Part shown: piece after piece, positions 43,594-52,524 of the stretch
How the letters are laid out: each line of letters begins with the position of its first letter
Position numbering within the stretch: position 1 is the first letter of the stretch
Notes under the pieces: generated by a model
Database searches by the model: none
Told to the model about the DNA's origin: nothing
What the model saw: only the letters and a program-made list of their open reading frames with translations
Translations under genes and position numbers: made by a program
Origin: Bacteroides sp.
Lineage (GTDB): Bacteria > Bacteroidota > Bacteroidia > Bacteroidales > Bacteroidaceae
DNA length: 64,000 bases
Assembly: GCA_021201335.1 (NCBI GenBank)
Contig: JAJQFD010000038.1
Coordinates: forward strand, 29,832 to 93,831
Direction of reading: 5' to 3'

Positions 43594-44706
43594 TTACCGA
43601 CTGACTTTCTTCAGCCAGTCGGGATATATCTTTAATACTTCTTTGGGCCAATAACCGTACCATGCATATCCTGTGCGTCTCTCTGCATTCACATCAGATA
43701 ATTTCCAAACTTTCTCTCCGGCACGGGTACACATGAACGGAGTATTATCTGAGACTTCATAATAACGGGCCCAGATAGGTTCTGCTTCCGGATCTTCGAC
43801 TACAATTTTATCATAAGGGTATTCATGATTAATAATTTGATCTTCGGCCAAAGGTATCTTTTCTATGCGAATACCACTAATCTGTACTTTTTCCAGCCAA
43901 GCCATGGCAGCTTGAACAGATGCAATGACTTCGGGCGAAGGATTATCAATCCCCATCAGAAACAAAATTACTCCGCAACTTTCATTGGCTGTTATACCGG
44001 GCAATTCATAAGAGCGCGCTTTAACAGGAACCAATGTTTCATTATCGTGTTGTTGTGCCCAAGCTGTTTTTACACCATCCTGAATAATCTGACAGTCAAG
44101 TACCATCTGGAGTCCTTTCTCATAACCGGTTTTAATGCGCTGGAGAGTAGTATTATCCAGCCATGAGTAACTATCGTCACCCTGTACGATATTGCGAAAC
44201 AGCTCCAATGCGCCTGTTGTAACATCATCATTGAATGTAATGGCATCCACATCCCATCCACGCCATCCGCCATTCTCTTTTTGAGTATTCAGCAGATAAT
44301 TCAATCCTTTCAGCGCTGCATCTTTGTATTTCTCTTTCTGAGTGATCCGGTACACATCTGCCAGATACTCTATTTGCGGGAAAGTATTCCGGTTATCTAA
44401 TGTACTTTGTTTATATGAATCTTTTAATGCGGCATAAACAGAATCGGTGTTTAATACGGCTAACCAATCGATGTTTTTAGGCCATCCGCCATCTTCATTC
44501 TGGTAGGCAATAAAGTTATCGGCAATTTCACGATACTGTACAGGTTCATAACGAGCATAATTACGTTCTTTATGCTCCAGGTTCCAATGATGAATTGCAT
44601 CATTAAAGGCATCTAAAGGTGGTGGATTTAACAGTTTGTTTGTACAAGAGATAGTTACACCTAACATTACACATGAGAAAATAAAAATAGAGAATAACTG
44701 TTTCAT
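43594..44706 (-). CDS. Pectate lyase, PL10 type, lipoprotein
   Basis: 370 residues. Lipobox TISC (Cys21) anchors it in the membrane. PL10 core with GGWPKNIDW, NGGWRGWDVDAITFNDDVTTGALELF (active-site Asp pair), ARSYELPGITANES (Arg region) and a Pro/Trp-rich C-terminus WYGYWPKEV. Together with the secreted PL10 enzyme it would act on polygalacturonan, one at the surface, the other probably periplasmic. It follows GH2 by only 2 bases, so the two are co-transcribed. Confidence 0.92.
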   Translation of the reverse strand: MKQLFSIFIFSCVMLGVTISCTNKLLNPPPLDAFNDAIHHWNLEHKERNYARYEPVQYREIADNFIAYQNEDGGWPKNIDWLAVLNTDSVYAALKDSYKQSTLDNRNTFPQIEYLADVYRITQKEKYKDAALKGLNYLLNTQKENGGWRGWDVDAITFNDDVTTGALELFRNIVQGDDSYSWLDNTTLQRIKTGYEKGLQMVLDCQIIQDGVKTAWAQQHDNETLVPVKARSYELPGITANESCGVILFLMGIDNPSPEVIASVQAAMAWLEKVQISGIRIEKIPLAEDQIINHEYPYDKIVVEDPEAEPIWARYYEVSDNTPFMCTRAGEKVWKLSDVNAERRTGYAWYGYWPKEVLKIYPDWLKKVSR

Positions 44707-44708
44707 TT

Positions 44709-47700
44709 TTATTTTGTTTTTAACAGGTTAAGTAATAGCTGTTGGCCAACAACGTTCGCACGGTTACCGCCCGAAGTATTAAAGGTATTCATGGATTCAT
44801 TCATCCCATCTATATCCACTGGGGTAGTGTATGCTTTAATGCCTTTTATACAAGATGGAATATCTAATGTTGTAATAATTACCTTACCACTACCCGCGGG
44901 TATTATACTTAATGCGGAATAAACTTCTTTCTTATGATCGGAGACACAACCTACAACTGTTTCACCATTAAATGTACGTAGTCCGATGCGACGGCGATTG
45001 TAAGCGGAGAAACATTGATATTCCCAATTGAATGCGCAATCAGTAGGAAGTCCATCAAAAACAGGATGTTGACGATTGAAGAAATTACCTCCGTACCAGG
45101 AACGTCCCAGTGCTTTAGAACCGCGGTAATCCAATACTTCTTTGTCAGCCAGGAACTCTGCCCAACGTTCAGGATTGTCAACAATAATCAGTGTGTGTCC
45201 CTTATAAACCCATTCCATGATATCGCTCATTCCACTTCCCCATTGTTGGGGTTCGAAAGCCCCAACGAGCAGATAATCCCCACTAGGCGTACCCGAAGTA
45301 TAAGTTGGTATCTCAAATCCGGCCGTTTTCATGAATTGTTGAAGTATCCCTGTGGTATCTGCAATGGGGCCATTTGCTGTAATTCCCTCCGTATTTAACT
45401 TGACGGCAAATAAAGAGTCATCCCCCCGGGTAATCACTTTTTGACCACTCAAAAGTTCAGCTTCAATAGATGTATATCCGGCTTCTTTCGGAATAAATAG
45501 CCAACCAGTCATGAGATTCTGTCCATATACAATTCCGCCTTCTACTTTTACCTTGCGAGTGGTGGAAACCAGGACCTTTCCGGATTCATCTTTCGCAGTC
45601 AGTTTCAGCTGATAATTGCCACGTATGTTTTCTTCGTTGACAATATATACATCTACTCTGGTCGTATCACCCACACTAAGTACTTTCCGATTCATCTTTA
45701 CCGATAAATACAGAGGGCGGTTATAGCGAGCTATCAGATCAACGTCCCCTTTGGGGTTACGATAGTTATCTACAATGCCGGAATGGTTTTCCAGTTTCAT
45801 ACTTTCCCAACCATTTACGGCATATCCGTCGACTGTATTGCTGATGCGGATATTTTCGATAATTCGACCTTGATAGTAATAGGCCACATTACCCATAGCA
45901 CGAGTTAGATGATCTACTGTTGGAAATGCTTTGTAGAATTCCTTTTCCTTCAGAAAATCTTCATAGGCCTTGTACCACGACAGGTAATCGGCTGCTTCCC
46001 AACCATCTGTCCGGCCTGTACGTAATATTTCATCACAGATTAGTTGTAGACGGGGAGGGGTACCAATCGCACCATCTTCGCCCCAGAATATAATTTCGTC
46101 CTTGTGATCGGAAAAACGGTGGTAATTGTCTTTTCCTATATATAAAGCATCATGATAAACACCAGGACCACCTGCATGGTGTCTGTCCCACCAGCCATAA
46201 TCATAGAAAGTCGTGTCATTGGGCATCAGATGAAGCTTAAAACGGGTATTAGGTTCATTTAATGGATTTTCGCCATTGCTTGAGTTATAGGTCAGGATAC
46301 GTGTTGGGTCAAGGTGGTGTCCCATTCGCATCTGTCGATAATCTTCAGCTTGTGGATAAGCTCCACGTTCGTTGTGCATGTTATAAATGATCAAACTCGG
46401 ATGACTGCGATCTCTGCGAATCATACGGGTCAACTTCTCATTCCGGAATCCAAAATAGAAATGTGATTGCATATCGTTATCATCAAAGCGATTGGCCGGA
46501 TATTGATTTCCACCAGGTTCTTCAAAATACAGCAAACCTAATTCATCTGCATAATCCAACACATTGGGTTGTCCGATGGTACGGTGGAAATTCAACATAT
46601 TAAGTCCTAAATCTTTAGCGATCTGGACCTGGCGACGTGCTAACTCATCCGTAGGGGTGATTCCGTTATCCGGCCAAAAACTCCAGGAAATAGCCGTACG
46701 CAAAACAATGCGTTTTCCATTCAGGTAAAACTGGCGATCACCCTTTACATCACGTACCTCAAACCAACGGAAACCAAAACGTTGAGTGGTTTTGTCTTCT
46801 CCTACAGTTATGGTCAGATTGTATAAATTGGGTTCTTCTACACTCCATAGCTTTGCACTTGGTAAAGAGATGGCATATGTATGCAAGGATCCACCTACCG
46901 GACAATTTACAGCAGGGTATGTTTGAGTGTACACCCGCTTACCTGTGCGGTATTCGGAGATTTCCAGAAGCATATCTTTAGTTTCCGCTGTATTGTTCAG
47001 GTTACGGACCAACAGGTCTATTTCTATGTTGGTAGTGCTTGGTTGGTTTTTGATAAATATATCATCCACATAAATCTTTTCAGTAGCGACAAGAGAAACT
47101 TTACCCGTTATTCCACCAAATCCGTGAGTTGGGTTAGTCCGGTATTCTCCCCAGGTATATACCTGAGAGTCTTTCCAATTGAAGTTTCCGTTCGGATCTG
47201 TGATACGGAAGGCAATTTCATTCTCTGCACCCGGCGTTAAATAATCTGTGATATTTACATCAAACGGAGTACTGTTTACCAGATCATATCCGGCTAACTG
47301 ACGATTGACGAAAATTTCTGCCCGAAAACGTACGGCACCTACTTTAAGTATGATGTTCTTCCCTTGCCATTCCCGGGGAACAAGAACCTTTGTCGTGAAC
47401 CAGGATACCCCTACATAATTACCATTTACACCAAATGAATCTCCACGTCTGGCCCATAAATGACCTTCAACGGTAGCAGGTAAGGTTACATTTTCTTTGT
47501 CCGGAGTATCTAATAGTTGCCAGCCACCGGTAGGTATATTAACCGGCAGTTGTTTTATATCAACAGGAGGCAGATAGAGTTTATCATTCTTCCATTCCGC
47601 CTTTTCATCTAATGTAATATTCCAGGGGGAGGAAGAAAGATCCATTTGTAAGCGTTCTTGGGCAGAGAGTCCGAAGAGATTCAGCAACCCAAGTAAGAAC

Positions 47701-47732
47701 AGTGTGATTTTAAACATAAAAGGGTTTTTCAT
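44709..47732 (-). CDS. Glycoside hydrolase family 2 enzyme with C-terminal amidotransferase-like domain
   Basis: 1007 residues, signal peptide to about 24. Sugar-binding, immunoglobulin-like and TIM-barrel domains in the GH2 order: GVSWFTTKVLVP, FRWFEVRDVKGDRQFYLNGKRI, then acid/base Glu in IIYNMHNERGAYP and a later Glu in IIFWGEDGAIG that may be the nucleophile. After a beta-sandwich, the C-terminal 200 residues resemble a class I glutamine amidotransferase-like fold (DYLLVGAFEPQQWGSG, GHTLIIVDNPERWAEF, GSGKVIITTLDIPSC), common in such enzymes and usually non-catalytic. GH2 enzymes in pectin loci include beta-galactosidases and beta-glucuronidases; the exact sugar is unknown. Adjacent to the PL10 gene (2 bases). 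Confidence 0.88.
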   Translation of the reverse strand: MKNPFMFKITLFLLGLLNLFGLSAQERLQMDLSSSPWNITLDEKAEWKNDKLYLPPVDIKQLPVNIPTGGWQLLDTPDKENVTLPATVEGHLWARRGDSFGVNGNYVGVSWFTTKVLVPREWQGKNIILKVGAVRFRAEIFVNRQLAGYDLVNSTPFDVNITDYLTPGAENEIAFRITDPNGNFNWKDSQVYTWGEYRTNPTHGFGGITGKVSLVATEKIYVDDIFIKNQPSTTNIEIDLLVRNLNNTAETKDMLLEISEYRTGKRVYTQTYPAVNCPVGGSLHTYAISLPSAKLWSVEEPNLYNLTITVGEDKTTQRFGFRWFEVRDVKGDRQFYLNGKRIVLRTAISWSFWPDNGITPTDELARRQVQIAKDLGLNMLNFHRTIGQPNVLDYADELGLLYFEEPGGNQYPANRFDDNDMQSHFYFGFRNEKLTRMIRRDRSHPSLIIYNMHNERGAYPQAEDYRQMRMGHHLDPTRILTYNSSNGENPLNEPNTRFKLHLMPNDTTFYDYGWWDRHHAGGPGVYHDALYIGKDNYHRFSDHKDEIIFWGEDGAIGTPPRLQLICDEILRTGRTDGWEAADYLSWYKAYEDFLKEKEFYKAFPTVDHLTRAMGNVAYYYQGRIIENIRISNTVDGYAVNGWESMKLENHSGIVDNYRNPKGDVDLIARYNRPLYLSVKMNRKVLSVGDTTRVDVYIVNEENIRGNYQLKLTAKDESGKVLVSTTRKVKVEGGIVYGQNLMTGWLFIPKEAGYTSIEAELLSGQKVITRGDDSLFAVKLNTEGITANGPIADTTGILQQFMKTAGFEIPTYTSGTPSGDYLLVGAFEPQQWGSGMSDIMEWVYKGHTLIIVDNPERWAEFLADKEVLDYRGSKALGRSWYGGNFFNRQHPVFDGLPTDCAFNWEYQCFSAYNRRRIGLRTFNGETVVGCVSDHKKEVYSALSIIPAGSGKVIITTLDIPSCIKGIKAYTTPVDIDGMNESMNTFNTSGGNRANVVGQQLLLNLLKTK

Positions 47733-47763
47733 GGTCGGTTGATGTTATAGTTTGTTTTTATTG

Positions 47764-50298
47764 TCACCAGTCTATCTGTAACCAATGTAGCATCGTTGCA
47801 TTGGCTCCGGTAGAGCCGGTATGTTGTATGCCGATTCCACCATATTTATTCTGCCGGATTTCCGCTTGCAAATCAACACTCTTTTTCAAGTCCGATTCCA
47901 TTGATTCAGGGAGTCCAGTTTTTGTTTCGGCATGTGCAGTCAGCTTGTTTCCTTCTGCTTTCAATTTAATTGTGCAATCGGTACGATAGCAAACAGAAGA
48001 TACTGGTTTGCTTATAGGAGTTGCTACCCCCCGTTCATATTTCATTAAAATGAAATCAACTGCATTGTGATATTTGGTGGTACGGATAATACGCAATCCA
48101 TATCCGGTTAACGTTTGCGTATCAAACTTAATATATATATCCATAAACTGACCTGTGGCACTTCCAAAACCTTGACCGGCTTGTTTACCGGGGTCGACAT
48201 TGAGTGTAACTGACATATCTCCATAATCTCCTTTGACAGGTGTGTAAAGTAGACGTGCACCTTTTGTCGTTTGTACTAATCCGGTGTCCTTCATCCCATC
48301 CGATCCGACTCCATAATACCAGGTTTCTCCGGTTGGTGCTTTCCAGTCATATTCCTCTAATCCCAATGGCTTATATCCGTCAATCGTCCAGAAACCAGGT
48401 ATAATTTGTGGTTGCCGGCTAACCGGGAAATTTTTGAAGTCAGTATAGTAGCTGCGTTTTGAAAAAATATTCTTTTGGGCAACTGGAGCTGATGTTATAG
48501 CAGCAACCGCTTTTCCAGGATGCGATCGCAGATGTTTGGGTGAGACAGAAGCCTTGATATAATAACCGACATCGGCATCGGACAATTCATACTCATATTT
48601 AGGATTATTTGAACGGGAAACAATTATTTCAATCGGCTTACTTCCTTTACCATCCGTACAATGATACCACGTAATAAGAGATTCATCTTTACGACCTTCC
48701 AAGTCTATTTTATAATCAACTCTCAACTTTCCTTTTTCCTTATTTATAATTTTGGGTAAGGAAGTAAAGCGGGGAGGTTCTATAAATCTGGGAGATACAG
48801 TTAATGCACTGGCGGATTCTATTCCAATGGTTGTGGTTGCATGTATAATAGCTTTTTTTGATTCATCATCGTTATTGATACCGTTGATAATACAGATATT
48901 ATTTGTTTCCTTTTCCAACTCTACTAACTGTACGACATCGGGTAGAACAGACCATATAACTGGTTCTTTGCAATACTCATAATTACCGAAGCGCTGGATG
49001 GTAGCTGTAAGTTTTGCGTGAGTAACTCCCGATTCTATGGAAGTCACTGAAGGTAATATTTTAAGATAAGTAGGTATATTGGTAAGGTTGCGTCCTATTT
49101 GTTTTTCACATTGCAGAATTTGATCTTTGACACCCATAGGATCCCAGTCATCGTTGCCGCGGAGTAAATTATAAGTATTATAGATTACTTGACCTTGATG
49201 TTCTATCCGGTAGGCATCAAGCAAAGGTTTATTGGTCATATCGACAGTAACTTCGGGTTTGTCATTTCCTATCAACAGCGGAGTTCCGTTAAGCGATACG
49301 TTGTATTGATAACAGCGTAGATCATCAGTTGGGTCTTGTGTCCAGCCTACAAAAAGAGGTCCGGATGAGTTTTTAAAACGACTATCAACGATAGTTACGG
49401 GACCAGGTACTTTCGTTAGGTATTGTCTGTTTCTGGTCACGACATCAAAATCGCAATTTAAAAAGACTGCTCCTGTGCCATCCGTTTTAAAGAAAGGTTT
49501 CGAGCCATAGAAAGTAAATCGGCTATTGAGATATACACCTGTACTACAGAGCGCATCGTCAGTACTTTCGAAATAGCACTGATCAAAGATTATTCGTTTC
49601 GCACCTGCAAAAGGACAAAGATTTAACCGACTGATGAAATGAGTGTTTCGGGCTACTACCTTGTCACTGTTACATATAATAAGTTGCGCTTGTGTTATGG
49701 CTGATGAACGGCGCGGACGACTAAGTTGAGGAAGCAATGGATAATCAAGATCAACATTACAATAGTTTCCGAAAGTGACATTCTCCGAACTAATGCCATC
49801 ACCGTCAAAATAAAACATAGTAAAATTACCTACTGCCCCCTGTGTCTGGCCTCTCCAGCTTGCCAAAACCACGTTTTCCGGATCATCCGTAAGTCCAAAG
49901 AATTTGAGCCAGTTGCATTTCACGATTTCTCCGTAAGGTATTGCACCTTCTATAGGTCTTCGTATTTCCGGATCGTCCGGATCATCCACCCAATAGACAT
50001 AAGGTGCCAGATATAAAGTCATGGGTTCTGCTTCGGAACCATCGGTTATATGTTTAAGCGCGTTATTTATACTATTGAAAACAAAAGGTTGGTTTGCAAC
50101 CTCTGAATCGGAAAGTTGGCCATCAATAAAAAAGGATTTGTCACTAAGATTGATTTTTTCTCCTTGGTAAATGATGTGACTTCCACGAAAAGATATGGGA
50201 TTGGATTTATCCAAAGGTGTGTAATCTTTAGGATTTTGAGCAAAGGAATATATATTAAAAAGCAAAAAAATGAAAGCATATAGATTTCTTTTCATCAT
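47764..50298 (-). CDS. Large secreted beta-helix protein of the pectin locus (CE8-like helix)
   Basis: 844 residues from the first of two adjacent ATG codons (an upstream in-frame ATG at 50319 adds only seven residues); signal peptide ends near IYSFAQ. Residues about 90-400 form a right-handed parallel beta-helix like pectin-degrading enzymes (ENVTFGNYCNVDL, RNTHFISRLNLCPFAGAKRIIFDQCYFESTDDALCSTGVYLNSRFTFYG, then FLNCDFDVVTRN). An Ig-like region and a C-terminal laminin/concanavalin-like domain (650-844) follow. It has none of the GYQDTLY or VDFIFG motifs of methylesterases. It lies between susD and GH2, so it most likely acts on pectin, possibly as a new lyase or esterase. Confidence 0.8.
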   Translation of the reverse strand: MMKRNLYAFIFLLFNIYSFAQNPKDYTPLDKSNPISFRGSHIIYQGEKINLSDKSFFIDGQLSDSEVANQPFVFNSINNALKHITDGSEAEPMTLYLAPYVYWVDDPDDPEIRRPIEGAIPYGEIVKCNWLKFFGLTDDPENVVLASWRGQTQGAVGNFTMFYFDGDGISSENVTFGNYCNVDLDYPLLPQLSRPRRSSAITQAQLIICNSDKVVARNTHFISRLNLCPFAGAKRIIFDQCYFESTDDALCSTGVYLNSRFTFYGSKPFFKTDGTGAVFLNCDFDVVTRNRQYLTKVPGPVTIVDSRFKNSSGPLFVGWTQDPTDDLRCYQYNVSLNGTPLLIGNDKPEVTVDMTNKPLLDAYRIEHQGQVIYNTYNLLRGNDDWDPMGVKDQILQCEKQIGRNLTNIPTYLKILPSVTSIESGVTHAKLTATIQRFGNYEYCKEPVIWSVLPDVVQLVELEKETNNICIINGINNDDESKKAIIHATTTIGIESASALTVSPRFIEPPRFTSLPKIINKEKGKLRVDYKIDLEGRKDESLITWYHCTDGKGSKPIEIIVSRSNNPKYEYELSDADVGYYIKASVSPKHLRSHPGKAVAAITSAPVAQKNIFSKRSYYTDFKNFPVSRQPQIIPGFWTIDGYKPLGLEEYDWKAPTGETWYYGVGSDGMKDTGLVQTTKGARLLYTPVKGDYGDMSVTLNVDPGKQAGQGFGSATGQFMDIYIKFDTQTLTGYGLRIIRTTKYHNAVDFILMKYERGVATPISKPVSSVCYRTDCTIKLKAEGNKLTAHAETKTGLPESMESDLKKSVDLQAEIRQNKYGGIGIQHTGSTGANATMLHWLQIDW

Positions 50299-50398
50299 AA
50301 TGGAGAGATTAAGAGGCAATGAAAACCAAAGTTAGAAAAGAAAGAATTATAAAAAGTGTATTTTCCGGTTGAAAGGGTGCAATAATTTGAAATATGAG

Positions 50399-50434
50399 AT
50401 AAGGTATGTCAAAAGTCATTTTGACATACCTTAT
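50399..50434. terminator. 16-bp perfect hairpin after susD
   Basis: ATAAGGTATGTCAAAA (50399-50414) and its inverse (50419-50434) flank GTCA; the susD stop is 23 bases away on the minus strand. No T tract on the minus strand, so partial termination or mRNA protection between the binding genes and the enzyme genes is more likely than full termination. Confidence 0.6.
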
Positions 50435-50457
50435 AAATTTTATAATAAATATAAATT

Positions 50458-52506
50458 TTATGGTTGAGGCATTCCATATCCATTGGTAATCAACCCTTTA
50501 GACATTGTAATTGTTTCACCAGGAATTGGCCAGTAATATCTTGGGGGAGTAGTTGCACTTTCAATGCCGGAAAGAATATTTTCAAGATAAGTATCTTTAT
50601 TGGCAAGGAAGGTTGCTCCCCAAGCTGTACGTATATAATTATCGGCTTCCAAAGCAGCTGCTTCTGGACCTGCAGGATTTATATAATTAAATAAACCTTT
50701 AATTGCCAAATTATTGTCTGTTGTTACAACTACACTAGCTGCTGGTGTTGAAGAATAGTCGTATACTCCTCGCCAACCCGGATAAAGAGCCGGATCATTT
50801 ACATCCGAATCATATGTCAATGGTTGGGACTTTTGCACATTCTTCACCCAAATGTATTGAGAAATGGTATTACCGTTAGAGAAAGTGTAATATCCATCGG
50901 TTTCCAGCCCCCTAAACATAGCATTCATTTCTGCACGAACAGCCATCGCACTTTCTGAATAGGTACCAGAGCGAATCAAATCCCAACGTACTTGCCCTTC
51001 ACCAAGCAACTCATATTTACGCTCTAATAGAATTGCGGCTTTTAACTCATCACCCGTCAGGCCGCTAATATTATGAGAGGTATCACCAAAGGCACGCTCA
51101 CGGATTTGATTTAGCAAGCTAATTGCCTCTGCAGATTTTCCTAATTCTGCTTTAACTTCAGCCTGCATCAAGATAACATCAGCCAACCTCATAATTCCCC
51201 AGTTAATACCTGATTGTCTTTGACTGGTAGTATAAGGAGGATTCATGCGGTTCATGTCCCATTTATTTATGCTTATACCGCCTTTGAGCATATTACCTGG
51301 TGTCGGATCAAGTAAAACCTCTCTTCCCTTACCATCACTTGCAGTAACGGTAATGCTAGCATCTCTGCGTTTGTCGCCATTTTCCCAACTACCATAATAG
51401 AAAGTAGGAACAATACGAACCGCAGCAAATACCTTAGGAGGAGCAGCATTTGCACTACCTCCACCAGATGGGCGACCAAAGGCATACCCAAACTCATTCG
51501 TTTGTGAACCTGCAGGAGTAGTACCTTGTAGAATCCCTCCCTCAAATAATGATTCAGGACTAACTTCCAAGTCGTGTAGATATTGGAAATGGCGCTGGAA
51601 TGGATTGTTTGCATAACTACGTTCATCTGTGGTTATTAATCTAACAGAGCCTTTTTGTGCATTCAATGCTGCATCAAAATATTGTTCAGCAATCGTATAA
51701 TAACTTTGATAATCCGAGCGACGTGCATATTTACATCCATACTTCTCATCCCCTTTTGTCGTGAACTGTACATCGCCATACAAATCCGGAATATCAGTCC
51801 GTATGGTTTGATAACCACCAGCCCAAAGCGCAATCTGGCCAATCAATGCATTAGCAAAAGTTCTGGACATTTTTTCTGCAGTTATACCCTTTGAAGCACC
51901 TATATCATACATTAATTTTTCTACTTCTTTAAGAGAAGCAATAAGGACATCAAAAATTTCAAACCTTGAAGTCAATGCATATTCATTAACGTATGAATTC
52001 TCATACCCATAAGGTACATCACCAAAGTGTCTGACCAAATCGAAATAACACAATGCTCTCAATGTCATAGCTTCACCATACAATTGGGTCCAATCGTTGG
52101 CGACATGAGCTTCCACTGCGGATTTATAATCATTTTTTTCAGCGATTAATGTGGCTATTTTTGAAGTACGTGAAATGGTGCTATACAGATTATTAAATCC
52201 GCCGCTAACAGCATCAATAGCTAATGACTCCGGTTTTAGTCTAGCATTTATATTGTTGGCAGAGTTTTGTTCAGGATAATGCTCTACATCCGAACTAATT
52301 GGATCATTCCATGCATAAATTCCCATTAGGCAGTTCTGACGATAATTGGCATACGCCCAAGAGAGCGTTTTAGCAGTCTCAGAAACGGTGGAGGTTACAA
52401 AATCATCATCTGTATTCTCAGGAGACGTTGTATTCAAATAGTCATCGCAATTTGTGAGAGAAAAACACAACACAAAAGCGGCCATATATTTTAGTATTCT
52501 TTTCAT
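50458..52506 (-). CDS. SusD-like glycan-binding lipoprotein
   Basis: 682 residues with lipobox LTNC (Cys20). SusD/RagB family: TETRATRICO-like helices (LYGEAMTLRALCYFDLVRHFGDVPYG, the hallmark LRA-YYFDLVRxFGDVP), GQVRWDLIRSGTYSE and the C-terminal YWPIPGETITMSKGLITNGYG. It caps the SusC channel and binds pectin oligosaccharides at the surface. Its start is 18 bases after the susC stop, so the pair is one transcript. Confidence 0.95.
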   Translation of the reverse strand: MKRILKYMAAFVLCFSLTNCDDYLNTTSPENTDDDFVTSTVSETAKTLSWAYANYRQNCLMGIYAWNDPISSDVEHYPEQNSANNINARLKPESLAIDAVSGGFNNLYSTISRTSKIATLIAEKNDYKSAVEAHVANDWTQLYGEAMTLRALCYFDLVRHFGDVPYGYENSYVNEYALTSRFEIFDVLIASLKEVEKLMYDIGASKGITAEKMSRTFANALIGQIALWAGGYQTIRTDIPDLYGDVQFTTKGDEKYGCKYARRSDYQSYYTIAEQYFDAALNAQKGSVRLITTDERSYANNPFQRHFQYLHDLEVSPESLFEGGILQGTTPAGSQTNEFGYAFGRPSGGGSANAAPPKVFAAVRIVPTFYYGSWENGDKRRDASITVTASDGKGREVLLDPTPGNMLKGGISINKWDMNRMNPPYTTSQRQSGINWGIMRLADVILMQAEVKAELGKSAEAISLLNQIRERAFGDTSHNISGLTGDELKAAILLERKYELLGEGQVRWDLIRSGTYSESAMAVRAEMNAMFRGLETDGYYTFSNGNTISQYIWVKNVQKSQPLTYDSDVNDPALYPGWRGVYDYSSTPAASVVVTTDNNLAIKGLFNYINPAGPEAAALEADNYIRTAWGATFLANKDTYLENILSGIESATTPPRYYWPIPGETITMSKGLITNGYGMPQP

Positions 52507-52524
52507 GTGGAATAAATTTTAATA

